Source of the DNA: Candidatus Nanohaloarchaea archaeon
GTDB taxonomy: Archaea > EX4484-52 > GLR71
Direction: 5' to 3'
Assembly (NCBI GenBank): GCA_030636615.1
Contig: DAOVWP010000007.1
Location: 1 to 14,285 of the forward strand
DNA length: 14,285 bases
In this document: in pieces, positions 1 through 6,343 of the stretch
Numbering within the stretch: position 1 is the stretch's first letter
How the letters are laid out: each line of letters opens with the position of its first letter
Notes under the pieces: model-generated
The model's input: the letters and a program-made list of their open reading frames with translations, nothing else
Databases searched by the model: none
What the model was told of the DNA's origin: nothing
Program-made: the position numbers and the translations under genes

Positions 1-421
1 GCCTTTCAGTATATACTTCTTTCGGTACAGATCCTATATAATAATTACATCCAAACAAAAATGTTGGAGTGATATGCGCCTCAACCCCGAAAGATTTTAT
101 CATTTCCTTATCACTGTCAATAGTTATATCAAGTACAATCGGCTCAACACCCATCTCATCACAAGCCTCTAGAAACTCAGGCAAAGTCCTTTTACAGGCG
201 CCACAGTATTTTGATGTGATCATGACCACTTTATCCTCAACTCCGCGCAACTTACACTCATCAACACCAAAAGACCCGTCTCCCTGTATAGAAACCATCT
301 CAAAAGAAAGATTATCAGCTATAACAACATCATTAGGTATAGAATCATCTTGGTCGCTGCACCCGCAAAGAAAACATACAGCAATCAGAAAAAAACAAAA
401 AGAGACATAAGAAAATTTCAC
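1..421 (-). CDS. Predicted thioredoxin-fold lipoprotein (partial, 3' end off the window)
   Basis: Read from a GTG start at 421; 140 codons lie in the window and the frame is still open at base 1. Seen: a short K-containing n-region, a hydrophobic stretch (about residues 5-18), then the lipobox L-C-G-C with the candidate lipidated cysteine at residue 21. A thioredoxin-like domain follows, with KYCGACK (redox pair C73/C76) and a cis-proline motif ITPTF (P119). A GGTGG ribosome site lies a few bases before the GTG, and no ATG in this frame would give a signal peptide. The likely role is a thiol oxidoreductase tethered to the outer face of the membrane. The Lgt at 3788 in the same window could lipidate it. 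DUF134 ends 57 bases upstream, so co-transcription is possible. The fold is fairly sure; the substrate is unknown. Confidence 0.75.
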   Translation of the reverse strand, partial: MKFSYVSFCFFLIAVCFLCGCSDQDDSIPNDVVIADNLSFEMVSIQGDGSFGVDECKLRGVEDKVVMITSKYCGACKRTLPEFLEACDEMGVEPIVLDITIDSDKEMIKSFGVEAHITPTFLFGCNYYIGSVPKEVYTER

Positions 422-478
422 AGATACCACCAAAGCACATATTACATTCAATACAAGAAATTAAACTTACCTATTTAT

Positions 479-787
479 CTATTTTTCTATATCTCCGGCA
501 AACTCAAAATTTCCTCCATCTATTCTGATCGCCTTCCCATTTACAATAGCATCAGCAATTTTTTTTCTGGCAGAGATAACCAGCCGATGAAATGTCGGCT
601 GGGAAATATTCATTTTCACTGCAGATTCATCCTGACCAAAGCCTTCAAGATCTTTCAGCCTGACAGCTTCAAACTCATCAACTGTCAGAATATTTTCTGA
701 AAGAAATCTCATTCTGACTCCGGCAGGCTTGAAATAGGTCACCTCAGGACAACAACTAATCCGCCTGCATCTTCTTGGTCTCGGCAT
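479..787 (-). CDS. DUF134 (UPF0251) helix-turn-helix protein
   Basis: 102 residues. The N-terminus MPRPRRCRR, then VTYFKPAG, LTVDEFEAVRLKDLEG, SQPTFHRLV and GKAIRIDGG follow the DUF134/UPF0251 pattern closely. The helix-turn-helix lies at about residues 36-72, and Cys residues C7, C12 and C13 are near the N-terminus. The start chosen is the ATG at 787, because the family begins MPRP; a GTG at 796 in the same frame would add three residues. The family consists of small putative DNA-binding regulators often found beside DUF5320 and NifX/NifB-type iron-sulfur genes. Here the upstream neighbour is DUF5320, 13 bases away, so they form one transcript. A perfect palindrome in the shared promoter is the obvious candidate for its own operator (inference). 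Confidence 0.9.
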   Translation of the reverse strand: MPRPRRCRRISCCPEVTYFKPAGVRMRFLSENILTVDEFEAVRLKDLEGFGQDESAVKMNISQPTFHRLVISARKKIADAIVNGKAIRIDGGNFEFAGDIEK

Positions 788-800
788 ACTCTTCACAACT

Positions 801-1019
801 TTAGTTTTTTTTAGCTTCTTCGAAATAATTCCTTGGACGTACCTGCCGCTTATTTCTATTTGGACCTAAACCTCCTCCACAACCGCGTGGAAGACCTCCT
901 CTACCTAGACCATATAAATTCTCTTTATTTGATTCTTCTACTCCTGGAGCACAACTACCTGCTCCTCTTCCTGTCCTCGGACCTTTTCCTTCAGGTCCTG
1001 TTTTATCATATCCTGGCAT
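801..1019 (-). CDS. DUF5320-like small Gly-rich protein
   Basis: 72 residues. The N-terminus MPGYDKTGPEGKGPRTGRGAG followed by SCAPG matches the DUF5320 signature (MP-G-D-x-TGP-x-G-x-GP-x-TGRGAG-x-C). The middle is Gly/Arg-rich (GRGGLPRGCGGG), with Cys in SCAPG and RGCGG, and the tail is basic. The ATG at 1019 is preceded at 5 bases by AGGTGA (1025-1030). The longer reading from a GTG at 1028 would start inside that ribosome site, so it is rejected. It is the first gene of a two-gene unit with DUF134. The family's biochemical role is unknown; its neighbours elsewhere suggest a link to iron-sulfur or metal-cofactor proteins. Confidence 0.85.
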   Translation of the reverse strand: MPGYDKTGPEGKGPRTGRGAGSCAPGVEESNKENLYGLGRGGLPRGCGGGLGPNRNKRQVRPRNYFEEAKKN

Positions 1020-1044
1020 ATTATTCACCTCATTTAATTATATT

Positions 1045-1062
1045 AATGAATATATATTCATT
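1045..1062. promoter_or_regulatory. 18-bp perfect palindrome, operator-like
   Basis: AATGAATATATATTCATT is identical to its reverse complement over all 18 bases. It lies between the TATA box (1069-1076) and the predicted transcription start (about 1046) of the DUF5320-DUF134 unit, where a bound protein would block transcription. The DUF134 protein is the simplest candidate ligand (inference). Confidence 0.6.
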
Positions 1063-1068
1063 CCAAAG

Positions 1069-1076
1069 TATATATA
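1069..1076 (-). promoter_or_regulatory. TATA box for DUF5320-DUF134
   Basis: TATATATA, read as CTATATATA on the minus strand. Its centre is about 27 bases before a predicted start near 1046, leaving a leader of roughly 27 bases that carries the AGGTGA ribosome site before the ATG at 1019. Confidence 0.55.
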
Positions 1077-1175
1077 GTTTTTTATAAAATAAAGAAAATA
1101 AAAAAAAGATTATATATTATCAGATAAAACAGAAGATATAAAATAAGTCTAAAAGCACTAAAAATCATCTACAAA

Positions 1176-1370
1176 TCATTTTTTAGAAACAACTTTCTTC
1201 TGGACTTTCTTTTTGACTGCAGATCGCGTACTCTTTCCGGCTTTACTTTTACCCGAACTCACAGCACTCTTTTTTTTCACAGCAGATGGTTTCTTCACAC
1301 GAGAAACAGACTTTGAAGGAGTCTTATATTTCTTCATGATCCTTTCCCTTACCATCCCAAGTATATCCAT
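1176..1370 (-). CDS. Small lysine/serine-rich basic protein, possibly nucleic-acid binding
   Basis: 64 residues from the ATG at 1370, which follows GGTGATAAG, a strong archaeal ribosome site. The longer reading from 1406 lacks such a site and adds an unlikely Cys-rich stretch. A short predicted helix (MDILGMVRERIMKKY) leads into a tail made almost only of K, S, A, V and R with repeated KKK, SAVKKK and SKAGKS elements. This resembles the C-terminal tails of histone H1 or bacterial H1-like proteins in composition. Such tails bind DNA or RNA without a fixed fold. It stands alone with its own promoter. No family was recognised, and low-complexity similarity is not proof of function. Confidence 0.65.
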   Translation of the reverse strand: MDILGMVRERIMKKYKTPSKSVSRVKKPSAVKKKSAVSSGKSKAGKSTRSAVKKKVQKKVVSKK

Positions 1371-1420
1371 CTTATCACCAAAAAAACAAATCCCTATACA
1401 AAACATATGTAAGAGCTAAC

Positions 1421-1427
1421 ATATAAA
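1421..1427 (-). promoter_or_regulatory. TATA box for the basic protein
   Basis: TTTATAT on the minus strand. Its spacing predicts a start near 1398 and a leader of about 28 bases ending in the GGTGATAAG ribosome site before the ATG at 1370. Confidence 0.4.
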
Positions 1428-1444
1428 TATATCCAAAAAATATC

Positions 1445-1804
1445 CTACTTATATTTCATAAATTTCCTGACATTATAAAATAGATACACAGACAGAGACA
1501 GATACATCAACAACGCAACTACCATAAGAACTGTTTCAAGCCTTGTAAAAAAGATCACAAACAACAGAGTGAACCCGGCAAAAAACAACATGGTCGACCT
1601 TTTCACAAGCACTGACCCTTCATGTACCTCACTATTCGCAAATTTCCTCATAGCAAGCATTAGAAAAAACAACCCGAACAGAAGAAAACTCAGCGGTACG
1701 GAGAATATAAATTCCTTTGAAACAAGCATATAGCAAAGCACAACACAGAATATCAAAGCCATTGAAAACAGCGAAGCGATAGAAGTTCTTACAGCATTTT
1801 TCAT
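1445..1804 (-). CDS. Four-helix integral membrane protein, unknown family
   Basis: 119 residues with four hydrophobic segments (about residues 11-30, 34-54, 69-87 and 89-110). Short charged loops separate them, notably RKFANSEVHEGSVLVKR between helices 2 and 3, and the C-terminus is basic (RKFMKYK). I do not recognise the family and see no catalytic motif. It begins 12 bases after the stop of the UbiA-like gene on the same strand, with a weak GAGATGA ribosome site, so the two are almost certainly co-transcribed. A role as partner of, or in lipid traffic with, the prenyltransferase is a guess from position only. Like the other minus-strand genes here it is rich in F, V, L and M. Confidence 0.7.
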   Translation of the reverse strand: MKNAVRTSIASLFSMALIFCVVLCYMLVSKEFIFSVPLSFLLFGLFFLMLAMRKFANSEVHEGSVLVKRSTMLFFAGFTLLFVIFFTRLETVLMVVALLMYLSLSVYLFYNVRKFMKYK

Positions 1805-1816
1805 AACACAATCATC

Positions 1817-2671
1817 TCAATATACATTCACAAAAAGCCACACAATAAAGATAATTAGAGCTGAAAATATATAAGAGTAAAGAGATGCTTTTCCAGCCCT
1901 GCGATATCTACCTGCCCTGAGATTAGCAGTAAAATATAACCTCAACGGAACCACAATAAGCATAAGAAAATAAAAAGAACTCAAAACACCGCCAAGTGAG
2001 AGAACCACAATCAAACCATACACAACAACTGTAATCACATCAAAAAACATGGCAAGAACTTTATCAGAAAACCTTGTCGCAAGAGTTGATACATCGCTCA
2101 ATTTATCAGATCTCCTATCCTTCACATCCCTAAAGATTGTTCCGCTTAAAGAAAGACTCCCAAAATAAAAAGCAAACACCAGAATAACCAGATAGCTATC
2201 AGAAAAAAGCAGTCCGAAATAAACAAACATCAGCATATAGCAAAACACAATTGAAAATGATTTTGCAAAAGTACCTCTTCTCTTAAAACCAATCTTTGGA
2301 TGAGAATATATGAAACCAAAAAGACCAATAACAGAAATCATAACAAAATGCTGTATTGAAATCAGATAAGAGACAAATAAAGACATGAAAAACATCACTG
2401 CAAAAAACAATGCCAACATAGATTTAGATATATCTGCCCCTGCAAACATATTTTTCTTCCCTGAATCACTCTCAAGATAAAGATCAATAAAAGAATTATA
2501 CACATACACAAAACAAAATATCAGAAATATTGAGACAAGCCCAAAGAAAACATTTACAAAACCAACATCATAACCCAAAGTATAACCACTGAAAAATGAA
2601 GCGAAAAAATAAGAAAGCACAATTAACAGGTGAACTTTCCGCTCCCTCAAAAAAGCAACAATAAGGTTCAT
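1817..2671 (-). CDS. UbiA-family prenyltransferase, divergent paralogue
   Basis: 284 residues from the ATG at 2671, about nine hydrophobic segments. The family joins a polyprenyl diphosphate to an acceptor inside the membrane, using two Asp motifs that bind Mg-diphosphate. Motif 1 here is N59-xxx-D63-xxx-E67-x-D69: the usual third Asp is Glu. Motif 2 is RDVKDRRSDK (D182, D185, D189), complete. A typical loop, YSHPKIGFKRR, lies at about 122-132. The start at 2671 is preferred over 2689 because it sits 27-28 bases from the centre of a TATA box, as for a leaderless mRNA. It is divergent from the second UbiA gene and leads an operon with the 119-residue membrane protein. The substrate cannot be told from sequence; archaeal members include DGGGP synthase of ether-lipid synthesis. 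Confidence 0.85.
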   Translation of the reverse strand: MNLIVAFLRERKVHLLIVLSYFFASFFSGYTLGYDVGFVNVFFGLVSIFLIFCFVYVYNSFIDLYLESDSGKKNMFAGADISKSMLALFFAVMFFMSLFVSYLISIQHFVMISVIGLFGFIYSHPKIGFKRRGTFAKSFSIVFCYMLMFVYFGLLFSDSYLVILVFAFYFGSLSLSGTIFRDVKDRRSDKLSDVSTLATRFSDKVLAMFFDVITVVVYGLIVVLSLGGVLSSFYFLMLIVVPLRLYFTANLRAGRYRRAGKASLYSYIFSALIIFIVWLFVNVY

Positions 2672-2694
2672 ATGGTATATTGCATACATAGAAC

Positions 2695-2702
2695 TTTATA
2701 AA
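2695..2702. promoter_or_regulatory. Shared palindromic TATA box of the divergent UbiA genes
   Basis: TTTATAAA is its own reverse complement and its centre is at 2698.5. The plus-strand ATG (2728) is 29.5 bases from this centre and the minus-strand ATG (2671) 27.5 bases. No ribosome site precedes either ATG. The geometry fits one box serving two leaderless transcripts in opposite directions. Confidence 0.6.
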
Positions 2703-2727
2703 ATTGTCCGTACACATAGATAGTAAC

Positions 2728-3606
2728 ATGAACCTCAAAAAGATAAGAACAGTTATCAGTATATCCGGACCGCCATTCAAATGGTTTTTTGCTATATCCA
2801 CTTTTACAGCAGGATACCTTATAGGTTCATCCGGCAACTACCAACTCTTTGAACTGATAACAGCAGCGCTTATCTTCGGTTTTCTTGCTCAGGCTGGAAC
2901 CAGACTGATAAATGATTACTTTGACTATGATATAGATAAACACCAGAACAGCGATCCATACCAAAACACAAGAGAAATCATAAAAGGAGATATAGGAAAA
3001 GACGAATCTCTCATAACAGGATTCATGATCTACAGCATTGGAATAATAACCGCCTTCATATTTCTTAACATATTGAGCTCTGTAATGTTTCTCCTTATTG
3101 CCATCACTTCATATCTATACTCAAAACACATGAAAAAAATCTTCCCTCTGAACACAATAAGCATAAACATGATCTACGGCTTATATCCCATTATCGCAGG
3201 CTACTCGATTTATGGAAACTTTGCAAACATACCAAATACACTATGGATATACATCCTTATCGGCTTCTTTGTAGGCATGGCAAGCAACAACATAAAAGAC
3301 ATAACAGACATCAAAGGTGACAAAAAATACAGTGTGAAAAACCTTGCAACAATATATGGAAAGAAAAAAACAATCACAATATGCGCAATATTCCTGCTGC
3401 TTTCATACTTTACCCTCAACATATTCATCTATACACAACATCTGCCATTCCAGCTAATTATACTCAATCTCTTGATGTTCCCGATAATAATATTTATCAT
3501 GCCGAGACTACATAGCAACAATCTCAGCGCAAAATACGCCCTACCAATACTTGCCTTCCACAATATACTGTTCCTTATCCTGATACCAATACTGATATAC
3601 TTATAA
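2728..3606 (+). CDS. UbiA-family prenyltransferase
   Basis: 292 residues, about nine hydrophobic segments. Both diphosphate-binding motifs are intact: NDYFDYDID (N62, D66, D70) and DITDIKGD (D191, D194, D198), with the inter-motif loop YLYSKHMKKIFP at about 129-140. It is a membrane enzyme that transfers an isoprenoid chain to an acceptor. In archaea the best known member is geranylgeranylglyceryl-phosphate geranylgeranyltransferase of membrane lipid synthesis; quinone and other UbiA branches are alternatives. The ATG at 2728 is chosen over a TTG at 2704, which would lie at the edge of the TATA box. It has no ribosome site, so the mRNA is probably leaderless. The pairing with a diverged paralogue next door suggests either two prenylation steps or two acceptors. 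Confidence 0.9.
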   Translation: MNLKKIRTVISISGPPFKWFFAISTFTAGYLIGSSGNYQLFELITAALIFGFLAQAGTRLINDYFDYDIDKHQNSDPYQNTREIIKGDIGKDESLITGFMIYSIGIITAFIFLNILSSVMFLLIAITSYLYSKHMKKIFPLNTISINMIYGLYPIIAGYSIYGNFANIPNTLWIYILIGFFVGMASNNIKDITDIKGDKKYSVKNLATIYGKKKTITICAIFLLLSYFTLNIFIYTQHLPFQLIILNLLMFPIIIFIMPRLHSNNLSAKYALPILAFHNILFLILIPILIYL

Positions 3607-3628
3607 AACCAAAAAAATCACAATAAAC

Positions 3629-3637
3629 CTTATAAAG
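3629..3637 (+). promoter_or_regulatory. TATA box for tRNA-Val
   Basis: CTTATAAAG, centred 36 bases before the mature tRNA 5' end. It predicts a start near 3659 and a leader of about 10 bases to be removed by RNase P. Confidence 0.55.
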
Positions 3638-3668
3638 ATAATGCTAAAACTAAGAAATGAAAGACTAT

Positions 3669-3746
3669 GAGCCATTAGTCTAGCCTGGCTATGACGTCGC
3701 CCTTACAAGGCGAAGGTCCCCGGTTCAAATCCGGGATGGCTCACCA
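3669..3746 (+). tRNA. tRNA-Val (anticodon UAC), CCA encoded
   Basis: The full cloverleaf can be drawn. The acceptor stem is GAGCCAT with ATGGCTC (7 bp). The D stem is GTC/GAC with TAGCCTGGCTAT between. The anticodon stem TCGCC/GGCGA encloses the loop CTTACAA, giving anticodon UAC (reads GUA, and by wobble GUG). The T stem CCCGG/CCGGG encloses TTCAAAT. The discriminator is A, followed by an encoded CCA at 3744-3746. No intron. The gene lies between the UbiA gene and Lgt with its own promoter. Confidence 0.96.
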
Positions 3747-3755
3747 ATTTACAAC

Positions 3756-3764
3756 TTATATAAA
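3756..3764 (+). promoter_or_regulatory. TATA box for the Lgt operon
   Basis: TTATATAAA, centred 28 bases before the ATG at 3788 and only 10 bases after the tRNA CCA end. No ribosome site precedes the ATG, so the transcript is probably leaderless. Confidence 0.55.
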
Positions 3765-3787
3765 TTCTACGTTCTAATAATTTCATA

Positions 3788-4624
3788 ATGTTCATAAACA
3801 CAATAGACCCGGTACTCCTGACAATAGGGCAATTTGAGATAAGATATTATGGTATTGTAATCTCACTCGGTATCCTCTTCACCCTTATTGTAGCGCAGCA
3901 TATAGGAAACCAGCGCGACATAAAAAAAGATACTTTTATTGATCTGGTAATATGGATCTCAATAGGTTCCCTGATCTTCTCCCGCGCATTTGAGATATTC
4001 ATATATCATCCTGCATACTATCTGGCAGACCCTATAAAGATGCTGATGATCCATAACGGCGGCCTTTCATTCCATGGCGGACTCACAGGAGGATTCCTTG
4101 CTACACTACTATTTTCAAAAAAAAGAAAGATACCTCTCCTTGATCTCACTGACATCCTGATCCTCCCGATATCTCTTGGATTAGCTTTTGGCAGACTGGC
4201 AAACTTCACGAATCATGAACTTTATGGAAAAATCACAGACCTGCCATGGGCAGTAAAATTTGCGACAGCTGAAGGATACCGCCACCCGACCCAGATATAT
4301 GAAGCGATAAAAAACCTCGCAATATTCACCGTACTCTTATCAATCAACAAAAGATACGATAAACACAAGAAAGGTACAATCACATTCGCCTTCCTCGGAC
4401 TATATGGATCAATAAGATTCCTTATAGAATTCCTTAAAGACATGCCTCAACACTATGGACTCACCACAGGTCAGTGGCTCTGCATCCCGATGATACTTAT
4501 ATCCGCAGCTTTTTTCACGCAAACTATAAAACAAAAGCGAACTAAAGAACAACCAGACAAAAAATCATTAACCAAAAAACAACAAAACAAGAAACAGCAA
4601 AGTAACAATATAACAACAAAGTGA
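3788..4624 (+). CDS. lgt: Prolipoprotein diacylglyceryl transferase, bacterial type
   Basis: 278 residues, the usual length for Lgt plus a tail. In bacteria it moves diacylglycerol from phosphatidylglycerol to the lipobox cysteine of prelipoproteins. All hallmark blocks are visible: RYYGI (19-23), the FHGGL loop (95-99), GRLANFTNHELYG (135-147, with R136, N139, N142 and E144 in place), RHPTQIYE, and the C-terminal block IRFLIEFLKD followed by TTGQWLCIPM. About seven membrane helices. The last 35 or so residues form a K/Q/N-rich cytosolic tail not found in typical members. Pth2 follows directly. The presence is odd because most archaea lack Lgt and their phospholipids are isoprenoid ethers on the opposite glycerol stereoisomer. 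The partial gene at 1-421 encodes a possible substrate. Confidence 0.93.
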   Translation: MFINTIDPVLLTIGQFEIRYYGIVISLGILFTLIVAQHIGNQRDIKKDTFIDLVIWISIGSLIFSRAFEIFIYHPAYYLADPIKMLMIHNGGLSFHGGLTGGFLATLLFSKKRKIPLLDLTDILILPISLGLAFGRLANFTNHELYGKITDLPWAVKFATAEGYRHPTQIYEAIKNLAIFTVLLSINKRYDKHKKGTITFAFLGLYGSIRFLIEFLKDMPQHYGLTTGQWLCIPMILISAAFFTQTIKQKRTKEQPDKKSLTKKQQNKKQQSNNITTK

Positions 4625-4629
4625 ATTAC

Positions 4630-4968
4630 ATGAAACAGGCAATAATAGTAAGGACTGATCTCAACATGGGCACAGGAAAGATAGCCGCCCAGTCATGCCA
4701 CGCCTCCCTTGAAGCATACAAAAAGACAAATATAGTCAAAAAGAAACTCTGGGAATTAGGAGGAACAAAAAAAGTGATACTAAAGATCGGATCAGAACAG
4801 GAACTCAGGATTCTTCTTGAAAAATGCAGAAAACAGAACCTATCATGCGCAATTATAAAAGACGCAGGAAGGACCCAGCTGAAACCCGGTACAACAACAG
4901 CGCTCGGTATAGGTCCGGATTCTGAAGAGAAAATAGACGCTGTAACAGGACATTTAAAGCTTTTCTGA
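4630..4968 (+). CDS. pth2: Peptidyl-tRNA hydrolase, archaeal/eukaryotic type (Pth2)
   Basis: 112 residues, normal length. It frees tRNA from peptidyl-tRNA that drops off the ribosome. Family blocks are present in order: MKQAIIVRTDLNMGTGKIAAQ, H24 in SCHASLEAY, K-K-V-x-L-K-I strand, AIIKDAGRTQLKPGTTTALGIGP (D78, T88-T90), and the end DAVTGHLKLF. The ATG at 4630 is chosen because the family starts with this strand and because GTGA (4621-4624) can act as ribosome site. A GTG at 4621 overlapping the Lgt stop would add MNY. Very tight coupling to Lgt implies co-transcription; the functional link is not evident. Confidence 0.93.
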   Translation: MKQAIIVRTDLNMGTGKIAAQSCHASLEAYKKTNIVKKKLWELGGTKKVILKIGSEQELRILLEKCRKQNLSCAIIKDAGRTQLKPGTTTALGIGPDSEEKIDAVTGHLKLF

Positions 4969-5012
4969 AACAATACATCATAATATAACAAAATATAGGT
5001 GTTATCAGCAAA

Positions 5013-6257
5013 ATGTCCTTCGGCGAAATCTTAATGTATAGTGTATCATTCTTCGGTATATTCACATCACTATATTTTCTAATCACCCTTATTGAGAACA
5101 GGAATAATCTCACCAACCCAAAATCCAAAAAAAAACCGACTGTAACAGTGATCGTACCTGCATACAACGAGGAACACACAATAGAAAAGACTATAAGGTC
5201 CCTCCTTAACCTTGATTATCCAAAAGATAAACTCGATATAATTGTTGTAGATGACGGCAGCACAGACAATACCTTCAAAGTTGCAAAAAAATTCGCAAGC
5301 GACCAGCTGACAGTCATAAGAAAGAAAAATGGCGGCAAGGCAACAGCAATGAATCTTGGTATAAAGATGAGCACAACAGACTTTATCGGCTGTCTTGATG
5401 CAGATTCATTCGTCGCACCTGATGCTCTAAAAAAAATGGTAGGCTACTTCAACAACAAAAAGGTGACTGCAGTCACACCATCACTCAAAGTGCACAATGC
5501 AAAGACAGTATTACAGAAAGTCCAGATGATAGAATACTTGATTGGGGTTTTCCTGAGAAAATCATTCTCCCTCCTTGGAAGCATACATGTAACACCGGGA
5601 CCTTTTACAATATACAGGAAAGAATTCTTCAAAAAATACGGTGGATTTGACGAAAACAATCTGACTGAAGATATTGAAATAGCACTCAGGATACAAAGCA
5701 AGAACCATATGATTGAAAACGCTATGAATGCCTCAGTATACACTGTAGCCCCTGATAACTGGAATGATCTTATGAAACAAAGATTAAGATGGTACATGGG
5801 ATTCATTGATAATGTCGCAAAATACACCAGATTATTCGGCAAAAAACACGGCAACCTTGGAATACTCATAATGCCTGCATCATTGTTATCAGTTGCTCTT
5901 GTAGTCACAATGCTGCTCTATGTAATCTTCATTACAACAAGCAACGCACTCAAAAGCCTAATCAATATGTACAACATAGACTTTGATATCTGGGCAATGT
6001 TCAGCCCAAACACGGACCTGTTCTACCTGAATTTCAGCACTCTTGCATTCATTGGCATAATCTCAATCTCACTGGGAATAACGATTATATGGATTGCTAA
6101 AAAGATCTCAGAAGAAGATACATCCATAAAATTCCCATACTTGCTCTTCCTTTCAATCTACTGGATAATATTCGGATACTGGTGGCTGCTCTCCATCATA
6201 TATAAAATTCTTGGGAAAAAAGTCGGATGGGGACACAAATCAGTAAAATCCACATAA
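5013..6257 (+). CDS. Membrane GT2 glycosyltransferase, cellulose/hyaluronan-synthase-like
   Basis: 414 residues. An N-terminal helix (about 5-27) is followed by a cytosolic GT-A domain with VTVIVPAYNEE, the nucleotide-binding VVDDGS (79-83), the metal-binding DAD (129-131), the catalytic-base TED (218-220) and Q-RLRW (256-260). Three or four C-terminal helices follow (about 283-308, 341-361, 377-400). This order is that of the processive family-2 synthases (BcsA/HAS/IcaA-like) and of some archaeal polyisoprenyl-linked transferases. It probably adds sugars from a UDP-sugar to a surface polymer or lipid carrier. Donor and acceptor cannot be read from the sequence. AGGTG lies about 11 bases before the ATG. 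It follows Pth2 by 44 bases on the same strand; surface glycans or S-layer glycosylation are reasonable contexts. Confidence 0.88.
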   Translation: MSFGEILMYSVSFFGIFTSLYFLITLIENRNNLTNPKSKKKPTVTVIVPAYNEEHTIEKTIRSLLNLDYPKDKLDIIVVDDGSTDNTFKVAKKFASDQLTVIRKKNGGKATAMNLGIKMSTTDFIGCLDADSFVAPDALKKMVGYFNNKKVTAVTPSLKVHNAKTVLQKVQMIEYLIGVFLRKSFSLLGSIHVTPGPFTIYRKEFFKKYGGFDENNLTEDIEIALRIQSKNHMIENAMNASVYTVAPDNWNDLMKQRLRWYMGFIDNVAKYTRLFGKKHGNLGILIMPASLLSVALVVTMLLYVIFITTSNALKSLINMYNIDFDIWAMFSPNTDLFYLNFSTLAFIGIISISLGITIIWIAKKISEEDTSIKFPYLLFLSIYWIIFGYWWLLSIIYKILGKKVGWGHKSVKST

Positions 6258-6343
6258 CCTAAGAGACCAAAAATTGTTTAAATCAATAACAATATAAGAA
6301 AGATATAAACAGACATAAAAAAATAAAGACCACAAAAAGATTG

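Noticed and set aside
69..410. 113-codon plus-strand frame at the left edge
   Set aside because: It is antisense to the thioredoxin lipoprotein, whose CGAC, cis-Pro and lipobox motifs settle the coding strand.
350..700. 116-codon plus-strand frame over DUF134
   Set aside because: It is antisense to a clear DUF134 protein and has no promoter or ribosome site.
1020..1028. GTG start adding MNN to the DUF5320 protein
   Set aside because: The GTG lies inside the AGGTGA ribosome site of the ATG at 1019, and the family starts with MPG.
2704..2727. TTG start adding eight residues to the plus-strand UbiA
   Set aside because: The TTG would begin right at the edge of the TATA box, upstream of any possible transcription start; the ATG at 2728 fits a leaderless mRNA.
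6258..6343. Gap between the glycosyltransferase and thioredoxin-like genes as a small RNA
   Set aside because: It is only AT-rich promoter-like DNA with possible TATA elements; no stable stem or box motifs were visible.
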